Origin: Nocardioides agri | GTDB lineage: Bacteria > Actinomycetota > Actinomycetes > Propionibacteriales > Nocardioidaceae | Direction: 5' to 3' | Length of the DNA: 64,000 nt | Assembly: GCF_013778305.1 (NCBI RefSeq) | Contig: NZ_JACEIC010000002.1 | Span: 3,497,669-3,561,668, forward strand | Shown: one piece after another, positions 56,401 through 64,000 of the stretch | How the letters are laid out: the number at the start of each line of letters is the position of its first letter | How positions within the stretch are numbered: position 1 is the stretch's first letter | Notes under the pieces: generated by a model | What the model was told of the DNA's origin: nothing | The model's database searches: none | The model's input: the letters and a program-made list of their open reading frames with translations, nothing else | Position numbers and translations under genes: made by a program

Positions 56401-56934
56401 TCAGCGATCTGAGGCCAGCAGCGCCCACACCTCGAGGTCCCAGAGCCGGCCGTCGTGCGCGAAGGCCTGCCGCAGCGTGCCCTCGTGCGTGAAGCCGATC
56501 CGGCGTGCGGTCGCGCGGCTCGGCTCGTTCTGCGGCACGCAGCGCCACTCGACGCGGCGCATCCCGCGCACGTCGACGGCCCACTCGACCATCGCCTCGA
56601 CGGCCCTCGTCACCAGGCCCTGGCCGGTCGCGTCCGGGCTCAGCCAGACGCCGATCTCGCAGGTCCCCGACCGGGGTTCGAAGATGCGGAAGAGCGTGCC
56701 GCCGACCATGTCGCCGCCCCGCCAGAGCCCGTAGATCCGGCCGCCGTCCGCCGCGGTCGCGTCGGCGTACCGCTGCAGGAAGGCCCGCGCGGTCTGCTCG
56801 TCCACGACCGAGCGGGCCCAGGGCAGCCACGGGCCGAGGTGGTCGCGGTGCCGCTCGGTGAAGGCCGCGAGCTCCGCGGCCTGCCACGGCTCCAGCGCGC
56901 GGAGCTCCGCGTCACCGATCGCTCTGCTGAGCAT
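56401..56934 (-). CDS. GNAT N-acetyltransferase, RimJ/RimL type
   Basis: A 177-aa acetyltransferase with GAGGAGG 4 bases before ATG 56934. The acetyl-CoA loop region is IGVWLSPDATGQGLVTRAV (about 110-128), followed by RRVEWRCVPQNEPSRATARRIGFTHEG, the usual C-terminal half of RimL-like proteins. Substrate unknown (ribosomal protein N-terminus or small molecule). Divergent from a TetR gene with a shared operator, so probably regulated by it. Confidence 0.88.
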   Translation of the reverse strand: MLSRAIGDAELRALEPWQAAELAAFTERHRDHLGPWLPWARSVVDEQTARAFLQRYADATAADGGRIYGLWRGGDMVGGTLFRIFEPRSGTCEIGVWLSPDATGQGLVTRAVEAMVEWAVDVRGMRRVEWRCVPQNEPSRATARRIGFTHEGTLRQAFAHDGRLWDLEVWALLASDR

Positions 56935-56947
56935 CGTGCCTCCTCGA

Positions 56948-56969
56948 GTACATAACGACTGTTGTGTAC
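56948..56969. promoter_or_regulatory. Shared TetR operator between GNAT and tetR
   Basis: GTACATAAC (56948-56956), GACT spacer, GTTGTGTAC (56961-56969): a 22-bp palindrome with one mismatch in 9-bp arms, filling the middle of the 45-base gap between the divergent starts at 56934 and 56980. Binding would cover both promoters. Confidence 0.65.
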
Positions 56970-56979
56970 CGTAGCGCCC

Positions 56980-57540
56980 ATGCCCGCCCGAGTCGACCGA
57001 GACGAGAGGCGCCGCGACGTGGCGGAGGCGGTGTGGCGGGTCCTGGCGACGGGCGGGTTCCCGGCTCTGAGCATCCGCGCCGTCGCCGCCGAGATGGGCG
57101 CCACCACCGGTCTCGTGACCCACTGGTTCGGGAGCCGGGACGACCTGGTCGACCACGCACTGGGGCTGCTGCACGAGCGCACCGACGCCTCCCTCGGCGA
57201 GCACGCCGATCTCCGGACCCGGCTGCTGGCCGTGCTGCCGACCACCACGGAGGGCGCCGAGCTGAGCCGGATCTGGGTGGGGTTCTGGGGGCTGGCCCTG
57301 GCGGACCCGGCGCTGGGCGCCCGGGAGGCGGCGCGCTACGAGCGCTGGCGCTCCTGGCTGCGCCCGCACGTGGGCTCGGAGGACGCGATCGACCTGCTGA
57401 CCTCGTCGGTGCACGGGCTGGTCGTGCAGGCGCTGTTCGACCCCGGCCGCTTCCCGCCGGCCCGGCTCGAGCAGCTGCTCGACGCCCTGCTCGCCACCCT
57501 TGCCTCCACGGTGGCGGCGGGTGACATTACCCACGCGTAG
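56980..57540 (+). CDS. TetR-family repressor divergent from the GNAT gene
   Basis: A 186-aa repressor (ATG 56980). HTH: DERRRDVAEAVWRVLATGGFPALSIRAVAAEMGATTGLVTHWFGSRDDLVDHAL, then a C-terminal ligand domain. No ribosome site precedes the ATG, consistent with a leaderless transcript from the operator region. It probably autoregulates and controls the acetyltransferase gene. Confidence 0.88.
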   Translation: MPARVDRDERRRDVAEAVWRVLATGGFPALSIRAVAAEMGATTGLVTHWFGSRDDLVDHALGLLHERTDASLGEHADLRTRLLAVLPTTTEGAELSRIWVGFWGLALADPALGAREAARYERWRSWLRPHVGSEDAIDLLTSSVHGLVVQALFDPGRFPPARLEQLLDALLATLASTVAAGDITHA

Positions 57541-57580
57541 CACCGGTGCGCGACGGCGCCGCGCCGGGCAGAGTGTGCGC

Positions 57581-58111
57581 ATGCAGTTCGGACGCAGCTA
57601 CGAGGAGTTCGAGGTCGGTGCGACCTACAAGCACTGGCCCGGCAAGACGGTGACCGAGTACGACGACCACCTGTTCAGCCTGCTCACCATGAACCACCAC
57701 CCGTTGCACATCGACGAGAACTACGCGGTGGAGACCACGCAGTTCGGCAAGAACGTCGTGGTGGGCAACTACGTGTACTCGATCCTGCTGGGCATGAGCG
57801 TGCCGGACGTGTCCGGCAAGGCGATCGCCAACCTGGAGGTCGAGTCGCTGCGGCACGTCGCGCCGACCTTCCACGGCGACACGATCTACGGCGAGACCAC
57901 CGTGCTCGACAAGTTCGAGTCGAAGTCGAAGGACGACCGGGGCGTCGTGCACGTCGAGACGATCGGCTACAAGCAGGACGGCACCGTCGTGTGCATCTTC
58001 CGCCGCAAGGTGATGGTGCCCAAGCAGAGCTACCTCGACGCGCGGGGCGGCGAGCAGCCCGGCCGGCCGACGCCGGTGCCGGACAAGAACTGGCCGGGGC
58101 CCACCGGCTGA
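57581..58111 (+). CDS. MaoC-family dehydratase
   Basis: A 176-aa hot-dog-fold protein, ATG 57581. LLTMNHHPLHIDENYA carries the hydratase motif with the Asp/His catalytic-type pair, and GKAIANLEVESLRHVAPTFHGDTIYGETTVLD follows as in MaoC relatives such as mesaconyl- or beta-methylmalyl-CoA dehydratases. It likely hydrates an enoyl-CoA; the exact substrate is not readable. No acyl-CoA partner is adjacent. Confidence 0.88.
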   Translation: MQFGRSYEEFEVGATYKHWPGKTVTEYDDHLFSLLTMNHHPLHIDENYAVETTQFGKNVVVGNYVYSILLGMSVPDVSGKAIANLEVESLRHVAPTFHGDTIYGETTVLDKFESKSKDDRGVVHVETIGYKQDGTVVCIFRRKVMVPKQSYLDARGGEQPGRPTPVPDKNWPGPTG

Positions 58112-58152
58112 CGCTCTTGTGCCCGGGCACGGATCTTGGGCACGGTGGTCGG

Positions 58153-59625
58153 ATGACGACCTCCACAGCGGAAGGTGGACCGCCGACCGGCGAGCTCGAC
58201 CGGGGGTTCTTCGGGCAGCCGCGGCCGCTCGCGAACCTGTTCGGCGTCGAGATGTGGGAGCGCTTCAGCTTCTACGGCATGCAGGGCATCCTGCTCATCT
58301 ACCTCTACTACTCGGCGTCCGAGGGCGGCCTCGGCATCGACAAGGCCACGGCGACCGGCATCGTCGGCGCCTACGGCGGCGCGGTCTACCTGGCCACGAT
58401 CCTGGGCGCCTGGGTCGCCGACCGGGTCCTCGGCCGGGAGCGCACGCTCTTCTACGCCGCGAGCATCGTCATGGCCGGCCACATCGCGCTGGCGGTCGTG
58501 CCCGACGTGGCCGGCATCGCCATCGGCCTGCCGCTGATCGCGCTGGGCAGCGGCGGGGTCAAGGCCAATGCGACCTCGATGGTCGGCGCGCTCTACGCGC
58601 CCGACGACGAGCGCCGCGACGCCGGCTTCTCGCTCTTCTACATGGGCATCAACATCGGTGCCTTCGTCGGGCCGCTGCTGACCGGCTGGTTCCAGGAGAA
58701 CAAGGGCTTCCACTGGGGCTTCGGGCTCGCCGCGATCGGCATGGCCCTCGGCCTCGTGCAGTACTCCATCGGCCGCAAGCGGCTGCCGGACGTCACCCGC
58801 GAGGTCCCGAACCCGCTCGCGCCCTCCGAGCGCCTGAAGTACGGCGGCGCGCTGGCGGCGTTCATCGTCGTCGTCGCCGTGCTGCTCGCCGTCGACCTGA
58901 TGACCGCGGACAACCTCTCCGACTGGGTCATCGGCGTCACCCTGGTCGCGGCCGTCGGGTACTTCGTGCTGATGCTGACCAGCTCGCACGTCACCGCGGT
59001 GGAGCGCAGCCGGGTGTGGTCCTTCGTGCCGCTCTTCGTCGTCAACGCGGTCTTCTGGTCGCTCTACCAGCAGCAGTTCACCGTCGTCACCGTCTACTCC
59101 GACGAGCGCGTGGACCGCGACTTCGGCGGGTGGACGATGCCGGTGTCCTGGGTGCAGTCGATCAACCCGGTCTTCATCATCCTGCTCGCGCCGGTCTTCG
59201 CGGCCGTGTGGACCCGGCTCGGGTCACGGCAGCCGTCGACACCGGTGAAGTTCGGCATCGGCACCGTGCTGATGGGTGCGGCGTTCCTGCTGTTCCTGCC
59301 GCTGCCGGCAGGCGAGAACACGGTCTCGGTGCTGGCGCTCGCCGGCGTCCTGCTGGTGTTCACGCTCGCCGAGCTCTTCATCTCCCCACCGGGTCTCTCG
59401 GTGACGACCAAGCTGGCGCCGCAGCAGTTCCACACCCAGATGGTGGCGCTCTACTTCCTCTCGATCGCGCTCGGCACCGCCATGTCGGGCCGGCTCGCGG
59501 AGTACTACGACCCCGACGACGAGACCGGCTACTTCCTGCTGATCGGCCTGGTCGCGATCGCGGTGGGCGTCGCGGTGCTGATCTTCACCAAGCCGATCAG
59601 GAAGCTGATGGCTGGCGTGCACTGA
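58153..59625 (+). CDS. Proton-dependent oligopeptide (POT/PTR2) transporter
   Basis: A 490-aa inner-membrane symporter with 12-14 helices. The family signature ExWERFSFYG is visible in FGVEMWERFSFYGMQG (about 31-46), and FSLFYMGINIGAFVGPLLTGW is the second hallmark. It imports di- and tripeptides with protons. The 3-prime end overlaps the convergent MFS gene by 29 bases. Confidence 0.92.
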   Translation: MTTSTAEGGPPTGELDRGFFGQPRPLANLFGVEMWERFSFYGMQGILLIYLYYSASEGGLGIDKATATGIVGAYGGAVYLATILGAWVADRVLGRERTLFYAASIVMAGHIALAVVPDVAGIAIGLPLIALGSGGVKANATSMVGALYAPDDERRDAGFSLFYMGINIGAFVGPLLTGWFQENKGFHWGFGLAAIGMALGLVQYSIGRKRLPDVTREVPNPLAPSERLKYGGALAAFIVVVAVLLAVDLMTADNLSDWVIGVTLVAAVGYFVLMLTSSHVTAVERSRVWSFVPLFVVNAVFWSLYQQQFTVVTVYSDERVDRDFGGWTMPVSWVQSINPVFIILLAPVFAAVWTRLGSRQPSTPVKFGIGTVLMGAAFLLFLPLPAGENTVSVLALAGVLLVFTLAELFISPPGLSVTTKLAPQQFHTQMVALYFLSIALGTAMSGRLAEYYDPDDETGYFLLIGLVAIAVGVAVLIFTKPIRKLMAGVH

Positions 59626-60772
59626 CCGTGCTCGTGACGGTCGGCGCGAACGCCGCCGCCAGCGGGACGATGCCCAGCACGAGCACCATCGGCACGGCGA
59701 ACCCGATCCGCAGCGACCCGGCGCCGACGAGCCCGGTCATCACCGACCCGAGCAGGGCGCCGACGTAGTTGAACTGGTTGAAGCGCGCGATCACCGCGTC
59801 GACGCGCGCCTGCCGCACCGCCGGCGCGAAGTCGCCGCCCGCGATCTTCGCCGCGGCCGAGAAGCTCAGCGGGGCGACGACCGCGACCCCGCCGCCGAGC
59901 ACGGCGAACCCGACCACCGCGACCTGCCAGGTGGGGGAGAAGACGACCACGGCGAGCGCCGCCGACCCGATCACCGCGCCGACGCGCAGTACCAGCACCG
60001 CACCGAACCGCGCGACCAGCCGGTCGCCCGCGAGCCGCACCGCGCCGCTGACGAGCAGGTAGGCGAGGGCAGCGAGCGAGAAGTAGCGCTTCGGGGTGTC
60101 GAACTCGTGCTCGAGGAAGAGCGGGCTCCAGGTCTGCACCGCGGTGTCGACCATGTAGAACAGCACCATCGCGACGCCGACAAGCACGATCGGGCGCCAC
60201 GGGACCGCGACCTTGCTCGCCAGCTCCGTCGGACCGTGGTCGCGCGGGAGGAACGGCGCGAACGCGACGACGAGGGGGACCACCGCGACGACGGCCGCCG
60301 CCTCCAGGGGCAGGTGCGACATCGCGAAGGTCAGCCCGGCGCCGAACACCCCGCCCAGGGTCCACGCGCCGTGGAACGACGGCAGGATCGGCCGCTCGTA
60401 GCGGTGCTCGATCGCCACCGCCTGCATGTTCGTGCTCGCGTCGACGACGCCCAGGCCCAGGCCGTAGGCGCCGACGCCCGCGACGTACACGGCGGCGCTC
60501 GGTGCCAGGCAGAGCGCGGCCACGGAGACCGCGACGACCAGCAGGCCGACCCGCAGGAGCAGAGCGCTGTCCCGGCGCTTCGCGAGCGTCTCCGCGACGA
60601 CGGACCCGGCGCCGGCGAGCAGGATCATCATCAGCAGGATCAGCGAGATCTCGACGTCGCTCAGGTGCCACTGGTCCTGGAAGTCGGGCAGCCGGGTGGT
60701 GAGGCTGAGCAGCACCATGCCCTGCGTCAGGAAGGCCGCGGCGGTGGCGGCGCGCGCCCGCGAGATCTGCAT
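59597..60772 (-). CDS. MFS transporter
   Basis: A 391-aa major-facilitator protein with 12 hydrophobic segments, start ATG 60772 with GAGGA 8 bases upstream. First helix AAFLTQGMVLLSLTTRLPDFQ; GLGLGVVDASTNMQAVAIE and MVDTAVQTWSPLFLE are MFS sugar/drug-porter-like stretches. Substrate not predictable. Divergent from the alpha/beta hydrolase gene; the frame continuing to 62449 is a shadow. Confidence 0.88.
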   Translation of the reverse strand: MQISRARAATAAAFLTQGMVLLSLTTRLPDFQDQWHLSDVEISLILLMMILLAGAGSVVAETLAKRRDSALLLRVGLLVVAVSVAALCLAPSAAVYVAGVGAYGLGLGVVDASTNMQAVAIEHRYERPILPSFHGAWTLGGVFGAGLTFAMSHLPLEAAAVVAVVPLVVAFAPFLPRDHGPTELASKVAVPWRPIVLVGVAMVLFYMVDTAVQTWSPLFLEHEFDTPKRYFSLAALAYLLVSGAVRLAGDRLVARFGAVLVLRVGAVIGSAALAVVVFSPTWQVAVVGFAVLGGGVAVVAPLSFSAAAKIAGGDFAPAVRQARVDAVIARFNQFNYVGALLGSVMTGLVGAGSLRIGFAVPMVLVLGIVPLAAAFAPTVTSTVSARQPSAS

Positions 60773-60886
60773 GCCGCGCATCCTCACACGAAGTGGCACC
60801 GTCCCGTCGCCGGACCCGGGATTCGTCGTCCCACCGTGTCGGCGGAGGTGGCCGACGGGGCGCCGTCGGCCCGGTAGCCTCCGCGC

Positions 60887-61753
60887 ATGCTGTTCCCCGA
60901 GTCGCGCCGCGCGCTGGAGATGTTCGCCGAGGAGACCCCTGTCTGGGCGGAGGACTACGACGTCGTGGCCGCCCGTGAGCAGGCGCGTGCGCTGGCGGCC
61001 CAGGAGCCGCGCGAGGACGTCGCCGAGGTCGAGGACGTCGACGCCGACGGCGTACCGGCCCGGCTGTACACCCCCGAGGGCGCGAGCGGCACGAGCATCG
61101 TCCACGTGCACGGCGGGGGCTTCGTCTTCAACGACGTCGAGGTGCACGACGCCAGCGCGCGGCGGCTCGCCAACCGCAGCGGGATGCGGGTGCTGAGCGT
61201 CGACTACCGGCGACCGCCCGAGCACAAGTTCCCGGCGCCCGTCGACGACGTCTCCGCCGCCGGCGGGTGGGCCCAGCGCACGCTCGACGGACCGCTGCTG
61301 GCGCACGGCGACAGCGCCGGCGGCAACCTCGCGCTCGTCGACGCGCTCCGCCACCCGGGCCGGTACGCCGCGCTGGCGCTGATCTACCCGTTCCTCGACC
61401 CGACCGCCGGGTTCGAGTCCTACCGCACCCACGCCGACGGCTTCGACCCGCGGGAGGGCGCCTGGTACTGGGAGCAGTACGCGACCTCGGCCGACCACAG
61501 CGACCCGGACCTGGCGCCGCTGCTCTCCGACCGGCTCGGCACGCTGCCCCCGACGCTCGTCGTCACCGCCGAGCACGACCCGCTGCGCGACGAGGGCGAG
61601 GAGCTCGCCCGCCGGATCGTCGAGGCCGGCGTCGAGGTGGTGGCGACCCGCTACCTCGGCCAGCTCCACGGCTTCTGGCGGCACCCGCGGCTGTTCCCGT
61701 CGGCGGAGCCGCTGGTGCGACAGGTCGCCGGGTTCCTCCGCCAGCACGGCTGA
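60887..61753 (+). CDS. Alpha/beta hydrolase, hormone-sensitive lipase/esterase type
   Basis: A 288-aa esterase with the oxyanion-hole motif HVHGGGFVF (about 70-78), nucleophile GDSAGG (about 143-148, Ser145), acid in EHDPLRDE (about 229-236), and the catalytic His in LHGFWR (about 260-265), so the triad is complete. Acts on short acyl esters; cytoplasmic, no signal peptide. Followed 12 bases later by rpiB. Confidence 0.9.
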   Translation: MLFPESRRALEMFAEETPVWAEDYDVVAAREQARALAAQEPREDVAEVEDVDADGVPARLYTPEGASGTSIVHVHGGGFVFNDVEVHDASARRLANRSGMRVLSVDYRRPPEHKFPAPVDDVSAAGGWAQRTLDGPLLAHGDSAGGNLALVDALRHPGRYAALALIYPFLDPTAGFESYRTHADGFDPREGAWYWEQYATSADHSDPDLAPLLSDRLGTLPPTLVVTAEHDPLRDEGEELARRIVEAGVEVVATRYLGQLHGFWRHPRLFPSAEPLVRQVAGFLRQHG

Positions 61754-61765
61754 GAGGATGTCGCC

Positions 61766-62260
61766 ATGCGCGTGCACCTCGGCTGCGACCATGCCGGACT
61801 CGACCTCAAGGACCACCTGACCCGCTGGCTCACCGACCACGGCTACGAGCCGGTCGACCACGGCCCGTTCTGGTACGACGCCGAGGACGACTACCCGATC
61901 TTCTGCCTGCGCGCGGCGGAGGCGGTGGCCGCTGAGCGCGCCGCCGGCCAGGACAGCCTCGGTGTCGTGATCGGCGGCTCCGGCAACGGCGAGCAGATCG
62001 CCGCCAACAAGGTCACCGGCATCCGCTGCGCGCTCGCGTGGTCGGAGGAGACGGCGTTGCTCGGCCGCCAGCACAACGACGCCAACGTGGTCGCCGTCGG
62101 CGGCCGGATGCACTCGCTCGAGGACATGACGCGCTTCGTCCAGCTGTTCCTCGCCGAGCCCTTCTCCGGCGCCGAGCGGCACCAGCGGCGCATCGACCAG
62201 CTCTCGGCGTACGAGACCGACGGGGCGCTCCCGCCGCTCCCCGTCCGCCCGGATGCCTGA
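61766..62260 (+). CDS. rpiB: Ribose-5-phosphate isomerase B
   Basis: A 164-aa RpiB/LacA-fold sugar-phosphate isomerase. HLGCDHAGLDLKDHL is the N-terminal active-site strand with Asp/His. GVVIGGSGNGEQIAANKVTGIRCAL includes the phosphate-binding GSGNG, with Ser where some RpiB have Cys as the catalytic base, as in mycobacterial RpiB (Glu-dependent type). Converts ribose-5-P and ribulose-5-P in the pentose phosphate pathway. Overlaps nei by 8 bases. Confidence 0.92.
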   Translation: MRVHLGCDHAGLDLKDHLTRWLTDHGYEPVDHGPFWYDAEDDYPIFCLRAAEAVAAERAAGQDSLGVVIGGSGNGEQIAANKVTGIRCALAWSEETALLGRQHNDANVVAVGGRMHSLEDMTRFVQLFLAEPFSGAERHQRRIDQLSAYETDGALPPLPVRPDA

Positions 62261-63101
62261 GGGGCACACCCTCCACCGCCTCGCCGGCGAGCTGACCGCC
62301 ACCTTCGGCGGCCGCCCGGTGCGGGCGAGCAGCCCGCAGGGCCGCTTCGCCGAGTCCGCTGCGCTCGTCGACGGCCAGGTGCTGCTCGGTGCCGAGGCGT
62401 GGGGCAAGCACCTGTTCGTCGAGTTCCCCGGCGACCGCTTCGTGCACATCCACCTCGGCCTCTACGGCAAGCTCGACGTCCACGCCGGGGTGCCGGTCGT
62501 GCCGGCGCCGGTCGGCCAGGTGCGGCTGCGGCTGGTGGGGGAGGCAGGCGACCTGCTCGCGTACGCCGACCTGCGCGGCGCCACCGCCTGCGAGCTGCTG
62601 ACCGCGGCCGGCCGGGACGCGATCGTCGACCGGTCCGGACCCGACCCGCTGCGGCAGGACGCCGACCCGGACCGGGCGTGGCAGCGGATCCGGCGCAGCA
62701 AGGCGCCGATCGGCCAGCTGCTCATGGACCAGGCGGTGCTGGCCGGAGTCGGCAACGTCTACCGTGCCGAGGTGCTCTTCCGGCACCGGATCGACCCCTA
62801 CCGGCCCGGCAACACCCTGCGGGTCGGGCAGTGGCGGGCGATGTGGGCCGACCTCGTGGAGCTCATGCACGAGGGCGTGCGCACCGGCCGGATCGACACG
62901 GTCCGGCCCGAGCACACCCCCGAGGCGATGGGCCGGCCGCCGCGCCAGGACGACCACGGCGGCGAGGTCTACGTCTACCGCCGCACCGGCATGCCGTGCC
63001 ACGTCTGCGGGCGCGCCGTGCGCACCGCCGAGCTCCAGGGGCGCAACCTCTTCTGGTGTGGGCATTGCCAGCGCAGGTACCGCCCGCGAGCACTACAGTG
63101 A
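62253..63101 (+). CDS. nei: Fpg/Nei-family DNA glycosylase (endonuclease VIII type)
   Basis: A 282-aa base-excision repair bifunctional glycosylase/lyase. After Met the sequence is PEGHTLHRLAGEL, with Pro as the catalytic residue and Glu next to it. WGKHLFVEF and GKLDVHAG are conserved; the helix-two-turn-helix is DQAVLAGVGNVYRAEVLF, and the C-terminal zinc finger is CHVCGRAVRTAELQGRNLFWCGHCQ, with four Cys. PEGH marks the Nei subgroup rather than Fpg (PELPE). Removes oxidised pyrimidines. Confidence 0.94.
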   Translation: MPEGHTLHRLAGELTATFGGRPVRASSPQGRFAESAALVDGQVLLGAEAWGKHLFVEFPGDRFVHIHLGLYGKLDVHAGVPVVPAPVGQVRLRLVGEAGDLLAYADLRGATACELLTAAGRDAIVDRSGPDPLRQDADPDRAWQRIRRSKAPIGQLLMDQAVLAGVGNVYRAEVLFRHRIDPYRPGNTLRVGQWRAMWADLVELMHEGVRTGRIDTVRPEHTPEAMGRPPRQDDHGGEVYVYRRTGMPCHVCGRAVRTAELQGRNLFWCGHCQRRYRPRALQ

Positions 63102-63125
63102 GCCCACCCCAGCCGAGGACGGACG

Positions 63126-64000
63126 ATGATGACCGCTCGCCCAGACCCTGACCGGACCGCGCGCCGGCCGCGGCCCAGGGTGGTCCGTCGGCACCGGCTG
63201 GTGCGCCGGGGCAGCCGGACGCTCGCGCTGCTCGTCGTCGGCACGGCCGCGGTGACGGCGACGATCCTGGTCTGGCCGACCTACGCGCCGATGACGATGC
63301 TCATGGTGCCGCTCCTGCTCGGCAGCCTGCTGCTGGGGCCGCGCCAGCTGCCGTGGTTCGTGGTGTTCGTGATGGTGATGCTGATGCTGAGCATCACGCG
63401 CCAGGACCCGGTCACGCCCCGCATCGTCCTCGCGATCACGATCCTCTACCTGCTCTGCTTCATCGTGCTGACGACGTCCTTCCGACGCTCGCGCCTCGGG
63501 GTCGCCGGCGTCCAGGGTGAGTCGATGCTGGTGGACCTGCGCGACCGGATCCTGAGCCAGGGCGGGATGCCCCCGCTGCCCGAGAACTGGCTGGCCGAGG
63601 GCGCGCTGCGCTCCGCCGGCGGCACGCCGTTCGCCGGGGACTTCGTCGTCGCCGTCCGCCCGCCGGGCAGCGGACGCCTGGAGGTCGTGGTGGTCGACGT
63701 GTCCGGCAAGGGCGAGCAGGCCGGCACCCGCGCGCTGCTGCTCTCCGGTGCCTTCGGCGGGCTCCTCGGCGCACTGGCGCCGGTCGACTTCCTGCCCGCG
63801 GCCAACGAGTACCTGCTGCGGCAGGGCTGGGAGGAGGGGTTCGCGACCGCCGCCCACCTCTCGCTGGACCTCGAGACCGGCGCCTTCGAGATCCGCACGG
63901 CCGGGCACCCGCCCGCCGCCCACCTCGACGCGGGCTCCGGGCGCTGGTCGGTCCACGAGTCCGAGGGGCCCGTGCTCGGCCTGATCGAGGACGCCGAGTT
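63126..64000 (+). CDS. SpoIIE-type PP2C phosphatase with membrane domain (5-prime part; cut by window edge)
   Basis: Begins at ATG 63126 (or 63129) with GAGGA 5-6 bases upstream and runs off the window, so the stop is not seen. A basic N-terminus is followed by about four membrane helices (about 35-120), then a linker and a SpoIIE/PP2C phosphatase domain from about residue 150: AGDFVVAVRPPGSGRLEVVVVDVSGKGEQAGTRALL, with the metal Asp residues GD and VDVSGKG visible, and TAGHPPAAHLD. Regulates partner-switching signalling by dephosphorylating anti-anti-sigma proteins. Confidence 0.88.
   Translation, partial: MMTARPDPDRTARRPRPRVVRRHRLVRRGSRTLALLVVGTAAVTATILVWPTYAPMTMLMVPLLLGSLLLGPRQLPWFVVFVMVMLMLSITRQDPVTPRIVLAITILYLLCFIVLTTSFRRSRLGVAGVQGESMLVDLRDRILSQGGMPPLPENWLAEGALRSAGGTPFAGDFVVAVRPPGSGRLEVVVVDVSGKGEQAGTRALLLSGAFGGLLGALAPVDFLPAANEYLLRQGWEEGFATAAHLSLDLETGAFEIRTAGHPPAAHLDAGSGRWSVHESEGPVLGLIEDAE

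Noticed and set aside
61411..61421. TCGA-containing GTTCGAGTCC, tRNA T-arm-like
   Set aside because: Lies in the esterase coding frame (FESYRT) and no cloverleaf can be drawn around it. No tRNA supported in the window.
59597..62449. 950-codon open frame on the minus strand
   Set aside because: Only the part up to 60772 reads as an MFS protein; the rest is a GC-bias shadow of rpiB and hydrolase genes.

Overview
High-GC actinobacterial chromosome, most like Nocardioides or another member of the Nocardioidaceae. The evidence is a very high G+C third-position bias, a WhiB regulator, MtrA-MtrB-LpqB, F420 biosynthesis genes (cofD/cofE), SecA with a SEC-C tail, TIGR03089, DUF3499, DUF5719 and DUF5302 family proteins, and many GTG starts with ATGA/GTGA overlaps. 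No rRNA, tRNA, CRISPR array, IS element or prophage was recognised. The genus is an inference from gene content.

Layout. (1) 1-2079: end of a surface-polysaccharide locus, with an ABC-2 export permease and ATPase pair. (2) 2080-5321: a 416-bp repeat-bearing gap and a large secreted PGRP amidase with an FG-GAP propeller. (3) 5362-36121: a conserved actinobacterial backbone in nearly the order of M. tuberculosis Rv3268 down to Rv3240c: TIGR03089, mannose-1-P guanylyltransferase, cofE/cofD, whiB, metallopeptidase-like, DUF3499, manB, TobH-like SIS protein, ahcY, mtrA-mtrB-lpqB, comF-like, hpf and secA. Lineage insertions interrupt it: DUF3105, a giant glycosyltransferase plus DUF5719, an acyltransferase/DUF808/DUF222-HNH block, an orphan response regulator, a YcaQ-type glycosylase, and a tetR-glycosyltransferase pair. 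(4) 36133-42474: Rv3235-like, LysM, TatB, Mrp, DUF1003, MgtE-N/CBS and a secreted nuclease/phosphatase-fold protein. (5) 42513-53860: the most unusual block. A lipoprotein gene is followed by a tight chain (PLD-like, cutinase-like/RCC1/endonuclease-fold fusion, LicD-methyltransferase fusion, sulfotransferase, 68-aa protein, polyprenyl-P glycosyltransferase, large membrane protein) that looks like an exported-enzyme plus surface-glycan modification operon. (6) 53907-64000: metabolic and accessory genes (acyl-CoA dehydrogenase, another EEP protein, DUF5302, GNAT/TetR pair, MaoC, POT transporter, MFS, alpha/beta hydrolase, RpiB, Nei) and the start of a SpoIIE-type phosphatase cut by the window edge.

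How the genes work together. Much of the window serves the cell envelope: GDP-mannose supply (manC, manB), polysaccharide export, envelope sensing (MtrAB-LpqB), protein export (SecA, TatB), peptidoglycan binding or cleavage (amidase, LysM), and a candidate new surface-decoration module at 43.1-53.9 kb. Regulatory elements read directly include twin TetR operators before the tetR-glycosyltransferase pair, a TetR/GNAT divergent operator, a LexA-like box before the DUF222-HNH gene, and a perfect 28-bp palindrome ahead of the PLD-like gene.
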